A stretch of DNA of 57,785 nucleotides from Candidatus Viridilinea mediisalina (GTDB taxonomy: Bacteria; Chloroflexota; Chloroflexia; Chloroflexales; Chloroflexaceae): assembly GCF_002532535.1 (NCBI RefSeq), contig NZ_NQWI01000020.1:1-57785 (forward strand), written 5' to 3'. The translations under genes were made by a program, and so were the position numbers. This document shows positions 32,277 through 41,278 of the stretch, one piece after another. The notes below the pieces were generated by a model. The model searched no databases, was not told the origin of the DNA, and saw only the letters and a list, made by a program, of their open reading frames with translations. Within the stretch, counting starts at the first letter, position 1. Every line of letters begins with the position of its first letter.

Positions 32277-35200
32277 ATGACCATTCCTTCGATTGCTCCG
32301 CGCTTTATGCGCGCTATCCATATTCGCCGCGATTTCCGCGATCTGCGCTACCGCCTCGATGGCTACCAAGTGACCCCCTTGGTGCGCCAAGCGACCCTGC
32401 GCGTCCTGGCGGGCTTGCAGGCTGAGGCGAACGAACGGGCTTTTTCGGTGGTGGGGCCCTATGGTGCAGGCAAGTCGGCCTTTGCGCTCTTTTTGGCCCA
32501 TTACCTCCAACGTAACCCCCAGAGCCGTCAGCAACTTTTGGCTTCCCTCGGCGCTTCTGAAGACGCCTTGCCCCTTGACGCACCCCAGTTGCTTGCCGTG
32601 CCTGTGGCGGGCAACCATAGCGCCCTGCGTGCCGCTGTCTTGCTGGCGCTACGTGAAGCTCTACAACGGCTCAAGCCGCAGTTGCGCGATCCCGAAGCCA
32701 AGACGCTGCTCGCAGCCTTGGCCCAAGATGCCGCCGATCCGCACCTTGATCCGCAGCGCGTCGCCGAGCGTCTGGCTGAGGTGGCAAACCTGGTGCAGCG
32801 CAACGGGCAGTATGGCGGTGTGCTGCTGATCATTGATGAGTTGGGCCAGTTTCTTGACTATGCGGCACGCCACGATGAGGAACGCGATCTCTTCCTGCTC
32901 CAAGCCCTCGCTGAGGTGGCGGCACGCAGTGGCACCGTACCATGCCTCGTGGTGACGATTCTGCATCAGGCGTTTGAACGCTATACCCTGGGGGCTGGCC
33001 CGACTCGCCGCATGGAGTGGGCGAAGGTTCAGGGGCGCTTTGCTGATCTGCCGTTCCAAGAGCCCGCCACCCAGATGATCCGGATGGTTGCCCATGCGCT
33101 GCGGCCCCATGTGAAGGATCATTGGCAGCAGGCGCGGGAAGCATGGGCTGCTCAGGTTGCTACAAGTAGTACGGCGCTGGGCCTGCGTCCACCTGAGATC
33201 AGTGCCGAGGAGTGGCCCACCCTGCTCGCCGCCTGCTACCCCCTCCACCCCACGGTGCTGGTGGCGCTGCCGCAACTCTTTCGCCAACTGGCGCAGAATG
33301 AACGCTCGCTCTTTGCCTTTCTGCACTCCGATGAGCCTTGGAGTCTGCGCGATCTGCTGACGAACACGAACGCGCAACCGTCTGGTTTGCCCATCTACCG
33401 CCTGCCCCACCTCTATGCCTATGTTGAGCATGTGTTAGGCCCAAGTCTCTTTGGGCGGGCGCGCGGCCAGCGTTGGGCCGAGTTGGCCGAGGCGCGGGCC
33501 ATGCTGGCCAGCGATGATCCGATGCAGTTCCAGGTGCTCACCGTCGTCGGCACCATCGGGGCGCTCGAACGGGCCGCTGGGCTGCGTGCCGACCGTGCCC
33601 AAGTTGCGTTTGCCCTGGCCGATGCTACCGACGGCCCGGCGGCTGAGGCGGTCTATGCGGCCCTTGATGCCCTTGCGGCCCGCCGTATGCTCAGCTACCG
33701 CCACCATCGCAATAGCTACATTCTCTGGGAGGGCAGCGACCTCGATCTTGATGATCTGACGCTGACGCTGCAACGCGATCTGGCCGAGCGGGTGGCGCTG
33801 CCTGAACTGTTGGAACGCCATGCCGATTGTACGCCCCGCATTGCCCGGCGCTATAGCTACCGTAGCGGTGCGACCCGCACCTTTGCCCTGCGTTTTGTTG
33901 CTGCCAATCAGTTGCGTAGTGCCAATGCGGCTCTGGCAGATTTTGATGGCGAACTGCTGCATGTGGTCGCCAATGACGAAGAGGAACTCGCTCAAGCCTT
34001 GGATTGGGCCAGCGCCCCGGAGCGTCAAGCCGAGCCGCAGCGTATTGTGGTGCTGCCCCGCCGCCCCCACGCGATCCGCAGTAGTCTGCTGGAGGTGGCC
34101 GCGCTGCGTGGTCTGCTTGAAGAACATCCCGCCTTGGAACACGACCGCCCGGCCCGGCGCGAAGTGGCGGGGCGATTGCTCGAAGCGCAGCAGCAGTTGA
34201 GCGAACTGATCAGCGCCACCTACGGCGGGGAGCAAGGGCGCTGGTTCCATCGCCACCAAGCCTACCCGATCAATGGCCCCCGCGATCTCGACGAGTTGCT
34301 TTCTGCAGCATGTGATGCCACCTACCCCGCTGCCCCGCGCATCTGGAACGAACTGATCGTGCGCCGCCAACTCTCCTCAGCCGCAGCCAAAGCGCGGCGC
34401 AACCTGATCGAAGCGATGCTCGAACGCGCCGATCAAGCCGATCTCGGCTTCAGTGGTTTTCCGCCCGAACGCGCCATGTACGAGAGCATTTTGCGCCAAG
34501 GTGGGCTGCACCGCTACGATGAGGCTCTGGGACGCTGGCGCATTGGCCCCCCCTCTGCCGAAGATCCCTTGGGTTTGCAACCGGCATGGAGCGCGATGGA
34601 GCAACTCCTTGAAGGGCACAGCGAGCGCCCGTTGCCACTCACCGAGCTGCTTGGGATGCTTGAACGGCCCCCCTATGGCCTCAAAGCCGGCCTGAGTCCC
34701 TTGCTCTTCTTCAGCCTCTACGCCGCCCGATCAGGCGAAATCAGCCTCTACGAACGGGGCAACTACGTTACCACCCCCGACCTCGCCACCTACGAGCGGC
34801 TGCTCACCCGGCCCGATGGCTTCGGAGTACGCCTAAGCCGCGCCGACGGCGCACGAGCGCTGGTCTATCGCCACTTGGCCCAGGCGCTCGCGCCCCAGGC
34901 CCTCGCCCAACCCAACCAGCCTGCGCTGCTGACCGTCGCGCTGCCGCTACTCCGCAGCATCAAGAGCCTTCCTAGCTACAGCCTCCAGACAAAGCGCATA
35001 GGTGCGACGGCCCAAGCGGTGCGTCGGGCGCTGCGCGAGGCCCGTTCGCCCGACGAACTGCTCTTCACGGCCCTACCACGGGCCTGCGGGCTTGCGCCAT
35101 TTCCTGCGGGAAACGTAGATGCGCATGCCCCCGCCCATGTGGAACGCTTTGCCGCATGCCTCAAAGCCAGCCTGCAAGAACTACAAAGCGCCTACCAGCA

Positions 35201-35717
35201 ACTTCTCACCTGGATCGCCGACGCGATTCAAGCGAGCTTCAAGCTCACCAATGGACGCAGCGAGTTGCTGGCACGCTACCAAGCCATCGCCCCCACCAAC
35301 AGCAACGCCCAGTTGCGCGCTCTAGGCATTCGTCTGGAAACCGCCGACCCCCAAGGTCTCGCTTGGGCCGAAAGCATCGCCGCGCTAATCGCCAAGCGCC
35401 CCCCAGAACTCTGGAGTGACAGCGACCTGCCTAGCTTTGAGGCCAAACTGAGCGAACTGGCCGCGCAATTGCGTGCCGCCGAAGAACTGGCCCTGATTGC
35501 GGGCAACACGCCCAGCCCAACCCCCCTGCTACGCATTGGCCTCACCGCGAGCGGTGGCAGCGAACAGATCCGCGTCATCAGCCGCTGCCACGACGACCCA
35601 CAGGTAGCACAACTCCAACAAGAACTCCACAGCACCCTCACGCGCCACGCCAGCCTCAGCGCCGACCAACGCACCGCCGCGTTGGCCATGCTGCTGGAAC
35701 AACTCTTGGGGGATTGA
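32277..35717 (+). CDS. Large P-loop ATPase of DUF4007 module
   Basis: An 1146-residue protein. The N-terminal AAA-like domain has Walker A GPYGAGKS (60-67), Walker B LLIIDELGQF (D187, E188) and a sensor-like VVTILHQAFERY (225-236). The remaining 900 residues have no family I recognise: a helix-rich middle and several basic patches, no nuclease or helicase motif evident. Architecture is reminiscent of large ATPases of defence systems such as BrxC, but I cannot claim homology. ATG 32277 is preferred over an in-frame TTG at 32268; either way it is coupled to DUF4007. The 85-bp repeat follows at 35776. Confidence 0.82.
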   Translation: MTIPSIAPRFMRAIHIRRDFRDLRYRLDGYQVTPLVRQATLRVLAGLQAEANERAFSVVGPYGAGKSAFALFLAHYLQRNPQSRQQLLASLGASEDALPLDAPQLLAVPVAGNHSALRAAVLLALREALQRLKPQLRDPEAKTLLAALAQDAADPHLDPQRVAERLAEVANLVQRNGQYGGVLLIIDELGQFLDYAARHDEERDLFLLQALAEVAARSGTVPCLVVTILHQAFERYTLGAGPTRRMEWAKVQGRFADLPFQEPATQMIRMVAHALRPHVKDHWQQAREAWAAQVATSSTALGLRPPEISAEEWPTLLAACYPLHPTVLVALPQLFRQLAQNERSLFAFLHSDEPWSLRDLLTNTNAQPSGLPIYRLPHLYAYVEHVLGPSLFGRARGQRWAELAEARAMLASDDPMQFQVLTVVGTIGALERAAGLRADRAQVAFALADATDGPAAEAVYAALDALAARRMLSYRHHRNSYILWEGSDLDLDDLTLTLQRDLAERVALPELLERHADCTPRIARRYSYRSGATRTFALRFVAANQLRSANAALADFDGELLHVVANDEEELAQALDWASAPERQAEPQRIVVLPRRPHAIRSSLLEVAALRGLLEEHPALEHDRPARREVAGRLLEAQQQLSELISATYGGEQGRWFHRHQAYPINGPRDLDELLSAACDATYPAAPRIWNELIVRRQLSSAAAKARRNLIEAMLERADQADLGFSGFPPERAMYESILRQGGLHRYDEALGRWRIGPPSAEDPLGLQPAWSAMEQLLEGHSERPLPLTELLGMLERPPYGLKAGLSPLLFFSLYAARSGEISLYERGNYVTTPDLATYERLLTRPDGFGVRLSRADGARALVYRHLAQALAPQALAQPNQPALLTVALPLLRSIKSLPSYSLQTKRIGATAQAVRRALREARSPDELLFTALPRACGLAPFPAGNVDAHAPAHVERFAACLKASLQELQSAYQQLLTWIADAIQASFKLTNGRSELLARYQAIAPTNSNAQLRALGIRLETADPQGLAWAESIAALIAKRPPELWSDSDLPSFEAKLSELAAQLRAAEELALIAGNTPSPTPLLRIGLTASGGSEQIRVISRCHDDPQVAQLQQELHSTLTRHASLSADQRTAALAMLLEQLLGD

Positions 35718-35775
35718 GAGCAAAAGGAACGATCTGCACCGCCATGCCCCTGGAGGCTCCGGCTACCACGGGTTT

Positions 35776-35872
35776 TTCGTCTGAAAAGTCCATGAACTGG
35801 CGTTGGAGTGCCGGCTTTAGCCGGCTAAAGCCGGCACTCCAACGCGTGCTCACTAGCTTTTCAGGCAGCCTC
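35776..35872. repeat. 85-bp palindromic element, copy 3
   Basis: Ends TCTGAAAAG and CTTTTCAGG with the same GCCGGC core as 2456-2547. It lies about 60 bp behind the ATPase gene. A lone CCATGTTCGGCAATCTAC heptamer lead follows at 35900-35925. Confidence 0.9.
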
Positions 35873-35935
35873 TAATGACATTCAAGCGCATTGAGACGCG
35901 CCATGTTCGGCAATCTACAATCTGAAATGGGTGTA

Positions 35936-36964
35936 CTACACCAAACTGCGCGTCAACTCCGCAGCCGAGACCTCACGGCAGCCACTGGTATTCTGGCCAG
36001 CCCAGAGTGGCGAGAAGTCGCTGGAGCCACGCGCTTCTGCCTGTATACGCAGGGGAGCCATGGTCGCAGCAGCCATGGGGAAGGGCGGCAAATGCGGATG
36101 GATGGGGCCAAGTTCGCGCATAATCCGATTGACAATCCCACGGGCCGGGCGGCCAGTGAAGAGGTTGGTAATCGCCGTTGTCTGCGCCGCGCTACTGCTC
36201 AACGCCGCCCGGTGCAGCGGGCTGGTCTTCGCCTCAGTACAGAGCATATAGGCCGTCCCAACCTGCGCCGCCACCGCACCCAAAGCCAACACCGCCGCAA
36301 CGCCACGGGCATCGGCAATGCCCCCTGTCGCAATCACGGGCAACTTGACCGCATCCACAACCTGCGGCACCAGCGCCAAGGTACTCAGTTGGCTATCGAG
36401 ATCGTTGCTGAGGAAGGTACCACGATGACCACCAGCCTCAAGCCCTTGGGCAATAATCGCATCCACCCCTTGATCCTCAAGCCAACGCGCCTCTGCAACC
36501 GTTGTGGCCGACGAGAGAATCTTCGCCCCGGTAGCCCGCACCTGCGCCAAGAGGTCGGGGGCAGGCAGGCCAAAGTGGAAACTCACCACCGCCGGTGGAA
36601 AGGCCCGCAACAACTCTGCCGCCTCTGAGCTAAAAGGTGTACGCGCAGGCCCAGCCGGAAGCGCCTCCAACTCCAAGCCCAACTCAGCATAGTAGGGAGC
36701 CAATGCTTCACGCCAAGCCGTCTCACGCTCCGCGTCGGGCGTTGGCGGCGTATGGCTAAAGAAATTGATATTGAAAGGCCGTCCCTGGGCATGGAGAATG
36801 CTCAACTCACGCTGCAAATCCTCCATACTCAGCATTGCTGCGGGCAACGAACCCAACCCCCCAACCTCACTCACCGCAAGCGCCATCGGGCTACCCTGAA
36901 TCCCGGCCAGCGGTGCTTGAATGATTGGCAAACTGATGCCAAAGATTTGTTGAAACATGAACAT
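35936..36964 (-). CDS. Nitronate monooxygenase-like flavoprotein
   Basis: A 342-residue FMN-dependent TIM-barrel protein of the nitronate monooxygenase/2-nitropropane dioxygenase family. It opens with the usual PIIQAPLAGIQGSPMALAVSEVGGLGSL segment and has the phosphate-binding IAQGLEAGGHRGTF region and the later IATGGIADARGVAAVLALGAV segment. The AGGAGATGTTC ribosome site precedes the ATG at 36964. Substrate could be nitronate or another electron-poor carbon acid. It lies between two copies of the 85-bp element. Confidence 0.92.
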   Translation of the reverse strand: MFMFQQIFGISLPIIQAPLAGIQGSPMALAVSEVGGLGSLPAAMLSMEDLQRELSILHAQGRPFNINFFSHTPPTPDAERETAWREALAPYYAELGLELEALPAGPARTPFSSEAAELLRAFPPAVVSFHFGLPAPDLLAQVRATGAKILSSATTVAEARWLEDQGVDAIIAQGLEAGGHRGTFLSNDLDSQLSTLALVPQVVDAVKLPVIATGGIADARGVAAVLALGAVAAQVGTAYMLCTEAKTSPLHRAALSSSAAQTTAITNLFTGRPARGIVNRIMRELGPIHPHLPPFPMAAATMAPLRIQAEARGSSDFSPLWAGQNTSGCREVSAAELTRSLV

Positions 36965-36978
36965 CTCCTTATTAGATG

Positions 36979-37070
36979 CAGTCTGAAAAGTCTATGGTTG
37001 GGCGTTGGAGTGCCGGCTTTAGCCGGCTAAAGCCGGCACTCCAACGTGTGCCCCCGGGCTTTTCAGACTA
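36979..37070. repeat. 85-bp palindromic element, copy 4
   Basis: Ends GTCTGAAAAG and CTTTTCAGAC are a perfect 10-bp inverted pair; the core is again GGAGTGCCGGCTTTAGCCGG. It fills the gap between the flavoprotein start and the next gene's stop codon. Confidence 0.92.
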
Positions 37071-37074
37071 CCCC

Positions 37075-38109
37075 TTACGGTCCCATCGGCACCGCCACCT
37101 CACCGCCCCCAATTGGCCAACCGGCACTGCCGGTCGCAGGCGTCGTCAGGCGTAGTGCAGCAGCATCAGGGGGAACATCGAAGAGCAGCGGGATACTGAG
37201 CATACCACTCTGGGCTGCAATCGTATCTTCGAGCGCCAGATCGCCCCGCTGGCCGCGCTCAAAGAGCGCGAGGTAGGCACTGGAAGCACCTGGCACAGGG
37301 CCATAGCTGCGACCAGCCCGATCAATCAGCGTAAAGAAATCGAGCGGCAACTGACGTGTGACCGTACTATTGTTGCTTACGGCCACCACTGCCAAGACAA
37401 AACGCCCTTCAGGTTGCAGATCGCCTAGCGCACCATCAAGCACCAACGCATACTCCGGTTGCAGCAGGGTTACACTCCAACCAGCGTAATCCACCACCAC
37501 CCCCAGCGGCAACTCGGTGGTCAACGGAGTCGGCGAAGCTGCTGGGGTTGGCGTCGTCAGCGCGGGGGGGGCAGCAGGAAGCTCCGTCGCCACCATGCCA
37601 GGCGCAACCGTCGCATCTTGGGCAGGCGGCTGCTGCACCAAGCCTGGGTTGGCCACCCGCTGAAAGCTGAAGTTACCCAAAAAGCCCATTCCAACGCAAC
37701 TGAGCAGCAGCACAATCAGTGCCAGCACAACCAGATTGAGTATAGAAAGCGGCGAACGCAGAGGGGGCGTTGCGACCTCGGCAACCGGCGGGGGGGGCGG
37801 CGGGGGCGGAGCAGGCGCAGCGGGGGCGGGCACAGGGGCAATAGGCGGTTGCAAGCGGGCCAACGCTTCACGGGCACGCTGGTGCTGCGGATCAAGCGCA
37901 ATAATCTGCTCCAGAGCCATCCGCTGCTCATCAGGATGTGCAGCCGTCGCCGCAAGCCCCTGCCACACCCGCAGATCATGGGGATGCTCACGGCTCAGGG
38001 CCAAGAAGAGCGCCCGTGCCGCCACCCGTTTGCCGCTCCGTGCCGCCACCACCCCAGTCTGGAGCAACTGCTCAAGGTCGAGTTTGGTGACAGAATGTTG
38101 GTCACTCAC
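37075..38109 (-). CDS. Single-pass membrane protein with TPR-like and DUF4352-like parts
   Basis: A 344-residue protein. Residues about 5-80 form TPR-like helices (LLQTGVVAARSGKRVAARALFLALS), followed by a proline stretch (about 85-110), one membrane helix (about 118-140), a Pro/Thr-rich spacer, and an extracytoplasmic beta domain (about 190-340) resembling DUF4352/immunoglobulin-like proteins. I chose the GTG at 38109, because GAAGGA lies nine bases before it; a longer frame starts at 38151 without a ribosome site. It is a clear paralogue of the 38369-39742 protein in layout and in the extracytoplasmic domain. Function unknown. Confidence 0.75.
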   Translation of the reverse strand: MSDQHSVTKLDLEQLLQTGVVAARSGKRVAARALFLALSREHPHDLRVWQGLAATAAHPDEQRMALEQIIALDPQHQRAREALARLQPPIAPVPAPAAPAPPPPPPPPVAEVATPPLRSPLSILNLVVLALIVLLLSCVGMGFLGNFSFQRVANPGLVQQPPAQDATVAPGMVATELPAAPPALTTPTPAASPTPLTTELPLGVVVDYAGWSVTLLQPEYALVLDGALGDLQPEGRFVLAVVAVSNNSTVTRQLPLDFFTLIDRAGRSYGPVPGASSAYLALFERGQRGDLALEDTIAAQSGMLSIPLLFDVPPDAAALRLTTPATGSAGWPIGGGEVAVPMGP

Positions 38110-38134
38110 CGATCTATGTCCTTCGAGGAGAGGT

Positions 38135-38285
38135 ACCGAGGATTGCACCACAGAGGCACCGAGGGTACAGAGGGATTGGATTAGCGGTAATGCCTACAGG
38201 TACAGGTAGTGAATTTGCCACAAATTTCTCTGTGTTCTCTGTGTCTCTGTGGTGAAATTCTCTGCATCTCTGCAAAAACTCTATA
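38135..38285. repeat. CTCTGTG-rich repeat tract, copy 1
   Basis: CACCACAGAGGCACC at left is the inverse of TCTCTGTGTCTCTGTGGTG at right (38239-38257). The tract lies in the 259-bp gap between two minus-strand genes and matches 45911-46015. No gene is seen. Confidence 0.75.
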
Positions 38286-38368
38286 ACTGGAACCCCCATC
38301 TTACGCACAGTAGGGGCACGGCACCGCCGTACCCCTACAAGCTACGATGAATTCACCCACAAGGAAGG

Positions 38369-39742
38369 CTACAGGTTACGCAGCACCATCCAACCCTGTG
38401 CAGGGTTGCTGCGGGCGAAGAAGACGAGATCGGTGGCATCGGGGGCAACGTCGAAGATCAGAGCAACGCTACGCACAATCCCATCAGAGGGCATCGTCTG
38501 GGTGTGGGCTAAATCGGCATTAGCGCCCGGTATCACATAGGCAGCCGAGACCTCTGGGCGAGCTTCCCACACGCGCCCTTGGGCATCTTTGAGGACAAAG
38601 AATTCAGGCGGGATGGCCTGTTCGCTGCCGGTCTCATTGACCGCAAAGGCAAGCACCACCACAAAGCGGCCATTGTTCGGCGCGTACTGGCCCAAATTGC
38701 CAATAATCGGAGCAGCAAAGGTTGGAGTATTGAAGTCATAGAGCCAACCATTGCTCTGGAGAGGTGTATTGGCAGATAGGATCTCTGGATCAGCGCCAGC
38801 CAGATCACTTGGTGGTGCAGGTGGAGGCGCAGGCTGCTCGCCGGGCTGCTCGCCGGGCTGCTCGCCGGGCTGCTCGCCGGGTTGCTCACCGGGCTGCTCA
38901 CCGGGTTGCTCACCGGGCTGTGCGGGATCAACCGGCTCAAGGGTCGGCAAGGCCGGCTCAAGGGTCGGCTCAACCACCACCGGAGGCATCGCGGCTGCTT
39001 CAGCGGTTTGGGCCACTGCCGTCTGGTTTGCAGGATCAACCGCAATCTGTTCACGCCCAAAGAAGACTGGCCAGAGCCATGCGATAATCAAGCCAAGCAA
39101 ACCTAAGCCAACCAAGAAGATCAACAGGCCCAAGAGTGGACTAAAGCCGCGACGGGTAGCACCTTGATCCTTCTGTTTTGAACCAGCCGAGGCGCGGCGA
39201 TTCTCGCGCATACGCTCCTCCGAGCGGCGGGCACTTGCCTCAGCGCGTGCAGCCGCACTCGCAGCACTCGAGGTGCTACTATCTTTGCTCTCCCCTTCCG
39301 GCTCACTACGGCGCACCGGCCCCGATGTATCAGCAGCCATCGTTTCGGAAAGCGAATCAAGTTCCGCAAACGGATCATCATCATCCATGAACGGATCCGG
39401 TTCAGGCTGGCGGGCAGGTGGCGCAGCAGCGGCTGGTTTCTCAGTAGGCGCTGCTGCTGGCGTGGAGTCTGAAGCTGTATGGGGCTTAATCGTACTCGGA
39501 TCGACACCGAGCGCCTGCAGTCCCTTAATCGCCATCTCATTCGTGGGCTCAAGCGCCACAACACGCTCTAGCGCATGCTGGCGCTCTTCACGATTCTCAG
39601 CGACACCAGCCAACCACAACCAACCTTGGGGATTCGCAGGCTCCTGCTGGGTCAGCAGGCGAAAGAGTTGGCGTGCCTCGTCCTTTTTCCCCTCGCGTGC
39701 GGCTTCAATGCCAAGTTGCAGAATGCTATCCGGCTCCGCCAT
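38369..39742 (-). CDS. Single-pass membrane protein with TPR and PGEQ repeats
   Basis: A 457-residue protein. TPR-like helices cover about 5-80 (LQLGIEAAREGKKDEARQL, GWLWLAGVAENREERQHALERVVALEP), then a long disordered acidic and serine/alanine-rich region, one membrane helix (about 205-230), a linker with about seven PGEQ units, and a C-terminal beta domain (about 315-457: NNGRFVVVLAFAVNETGS). Same layout as the neighbouring 344-residue protein. The PGEQ linker is a 12-bp tandem repeat in DNA and may vary in copy number. Function unknown; the TPR part suggests protein contact inside the cell. Confidence 0.78.
   Translation of the reverse strand: MAEPDSILQLGIEAAREGKKDEARQLFRLLTQQEPANPQGWLWLAGVAENREERQHALERVVALEPTNEMAIKGLQALGVDPSTIKPHTASDSTPAAAPTEKPAAAAPPARQPEPDPFMDDDDPFAELDSLSETMAADTSGPVRRSEPEGESKDSSTSSAASAAARAEASARRSEERMRENRRASAGSKQKDQGATRRGFSPLLGLLIFLVGLGLLGLIIAWLWPVFFGREQIAVDPANQTAVAQTAEAAAMPPVVVEPTLEPALPTLEPVDPAQPGEQPGEQPGEQPGEQPGEQPGEQPGEQPAPPPAPPSDLAGADPEILSANTPLQSNGWLYDFNTPTFAAPIIGNLGQYAPNNGRFVVVLAFAVNETGSEQAIPPEFFVLKDAQGRVWEARPEVSAAYVIPGANADLAHTQTMPSDGIVRSVALIFDVAPDATDLVFFARSNPAQGWMVLRNL
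38829..38922. repeat. 12-bp in-frame tandem repeat (PGEQ linker)
   Basis: About seven copies of CTGCTCGCCGGG or CTGCTCACCGGG encode PGEQ repeats in the linker of the membrane protein. Unit length is a multiple of three, so copy changes keep the frame. Confidence 0.9.
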
Positions 39743-39963
39743 GAACTATACCTTCCTCCTACGCCCATCTGGGCAGGAACCATGGCACAAACATACAATG
39801 GGTGTAAATCCGAGGTTATTCTAGCACACGTCCCCACAAGGGTCAACAATCGGGGAAACGTTTGGTGGGGACGGCTTCGCAGCCCCCACCATTTGCGGTT
39901 CAAGGGCGAACAGAACATATGCTCATTGCCACAAAAGAACACAAAGGAACGCTAAAAAACCTT

Positions 39964-40062
39964 GCTGCAACCTGCAACCTGCAACCTGCAACCTGCAACC
40001 TGCAACCTGCAACCTGCAACCTGCAATCTACAATCTACAATCTACAATCTACAATCTACAAT
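39964..40062 (+). repeat. Double heptamer array (TGCAACC then CAATCTA)
   Basis: About 8.4 copies of the heptamer TGCAACC are followed, in the same phase, by about 5.5 copies of CAATCTA. The switch shows that both units belong to one heptamer family that differ at two positions. The 39743-40066 gap holds no gene. Confidence 0.9.
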
Positions 40063-40066
40063 GGTA

Positions 40067-40246
40067 TTATGCACGCCGCAGAAGCGCGAAGGTCATCATA
40101 GCCATGATGCCAAGGATGGGCAGCAGCAACAGCATGCTCTGCGCTGTAAGGAGTGTCGTTTGGCTACGAAGCAACCATTCAAGCGCGACGGCTACAATCA
40201 GGCCGTTGAGCCAAAGGACAAGCTTTTCTCGTGGGGTTGTACGCAT
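40067..40246 (-). CDS. Small two-helix membrane protein
   Basis: A 59-residue reading frame, short enough to be missed by common filters. It starts MRTTPREKLVLWLNG and has two hydrophobic helices (about 12-24 and 37-55), LIVAVALEWLL and MLLLLPILGIMAMM, with a short polar loop and ending LLRRA. GGTGAGG lies about seven bases before the ATG at 40246. Codon choice is like its neighbours. I do not recognise the family. It is upstream of nothing obvious; its stop adjoins the heptamer array. Confidence 0.6.
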   Translation of the reverse strand: MRTTPREKLVLWLNGLIVAVALEWLLRSQTTLLTAQSMLLLLPILGIMAMMTFALLRRA

Positions 40247-40356
40247 AGTTGTGCCTCACCTGAATCAAGTTTTTGTTGCTTGCAACATGAGAAGATGCAG
40301 GTGCCAAATAGCTTATTTAGTCACAACTAAAGTGTATACCCTCACACAAGTGTATG

Positions 40357-40998
40357 TCAAGGGGCAATGAAGTGGTGTACCACCAAGAGCAGACCTTCAG
40401 CCACGCTAATCTGGGCTGGCGGTGCGCTGATCTGGTTGCTCACGCCCCGTGAACGTTCAAAGCGCAATTCGGCGTTGTGCAACGGGTAGCGTAACCCTCG
40501 GCTATTGATGCCACGCGCCGCCCCTCCCATCGGCAACAATGAGATAGTTGCCCCAAGCGCCCCAGCAATAGGCGTCTCGCCACGCACCAAGTAAGCCTCT
40601 TGCGTTTCAGACAGCAAACGCACCCGCCGCCCATTCAATTCAGGCAGGGCCAGTAGCGCAACATTGGCAAGCGTCTGATCCCAACGGCCCCCAAAAGCAG
40701 CCAGAATGTCAATTCGCTCGGCCCCACGCGCTACCGCCGCCAGCAACGCCAATTCCAGGTCAGTCTCGTCCTTCTCAACCGGAAAGGCCACAATCTCCGC
40801 CTCAGCCAACTCAAAGGCCGCCCGTGCCGCTGGATCGAGCGAATCGAGATCGCCAACTACAAGGTCGGGCGTCAACCCGGCAGCAAAGAGCGCATTGCCC
40901 CCACCATCTGCGGCAATCACCAGATCGGCTTCAGCCACATGGGATGCAAAGGGCGCAACACGAAAATCGGGGGCATTGGCGATGATAATGGTGTGCAT
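40357..40998 (-). CDS. thiN: Thiamine pyrophosphokinase
   Basis: A 213-residue enzyme that transfers pyrophosphate from ATP to thiamine, giving thiamine diphosphate. ADGGGNALFAAGLTPDLVVGDLDSL holds the catalytic acidic cluster, and PVEKDETDLELAL the second active-site motif; FGGRWDQTLANVALL completes the family pattern. The C-terminal beta domain runs from about 140. Start at ATG 40998 chosen because the family begins here; the longer frame has no homology-like segment. No TPP riboswitch was recognised. It stands alone. Confidence 0.93.
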   Translation of the reverse strand: MHTIIIANAPDFRVAPFASHVAEADLVIAADGGGNALFAAGLTPDLVVGDLDSLDPAARAAFELAEAEIVAFPVEKDETDLELALLAAVARGAERIDILAAFGGRWDQTLANVALLALPELNGRRVRLLSETQEAYLVRGETPIAGALGATISLLPMGGAARGINSRGLRYPLHNAELRFERSRGVSNQISAPPAQISVAEGLLLVVHHFIAP

Positions 40999-41170
40999 AC
41001 AATTGCCTTGATGAACAGAATTAGGAGAGCGAAACAAATGGTCCGATGCATCTAACTGTTCCAGGAAGGACGCTGGTACCCGATAGGACAACAATTCGCC
41101 AATTTCCACTCTCCATTAGCTTCGACAACTCGCTGTTGATAGTCTTTGGGTATGATTTGGTGGGAGCGTG

Positions 41171-41243
41171 TGAGGGAACCAGGTTCTCTCGCGCACCCTT
41201 GGCCAAAGTAGTGGAAGCATGCGAGGGAACCTGGTTCCTTCAC
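41171..41243. repeat. Two GGGAACC palindromes
   Basis: GAGGGAACC-A-GGTTCTCTC-like at 41171-41191 and GAGGGAACC-T-GGTTCCTTC-like at 41221-41243 belong to the palindrome family at 12731-12753 and 49027-49053. The 40999-41278 gap holds no gene. Confidence 0.75.
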
Positions 41244-41265
41244 ATACCCTTGGCTGAAGCTTTGG

Positions 41266-41271
41266 TATAAT
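41266..41271 (+). promoter_or_regulatory. TATAAT eight bases before a start codon
   Basis: A perfect TATAAT at 41266-41271 would place the transcript start at or within a base or two of the ATG at 41279, suggesting a leaderless mRNA. Confidence 0.5.
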
Positions 41272-41278
41272 CAGCCCT

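Noticed and set aside
39964-40062. Heptamer array as a CRISPR
   Set aside because: Units are seven bases and directly tandem with no spacer.
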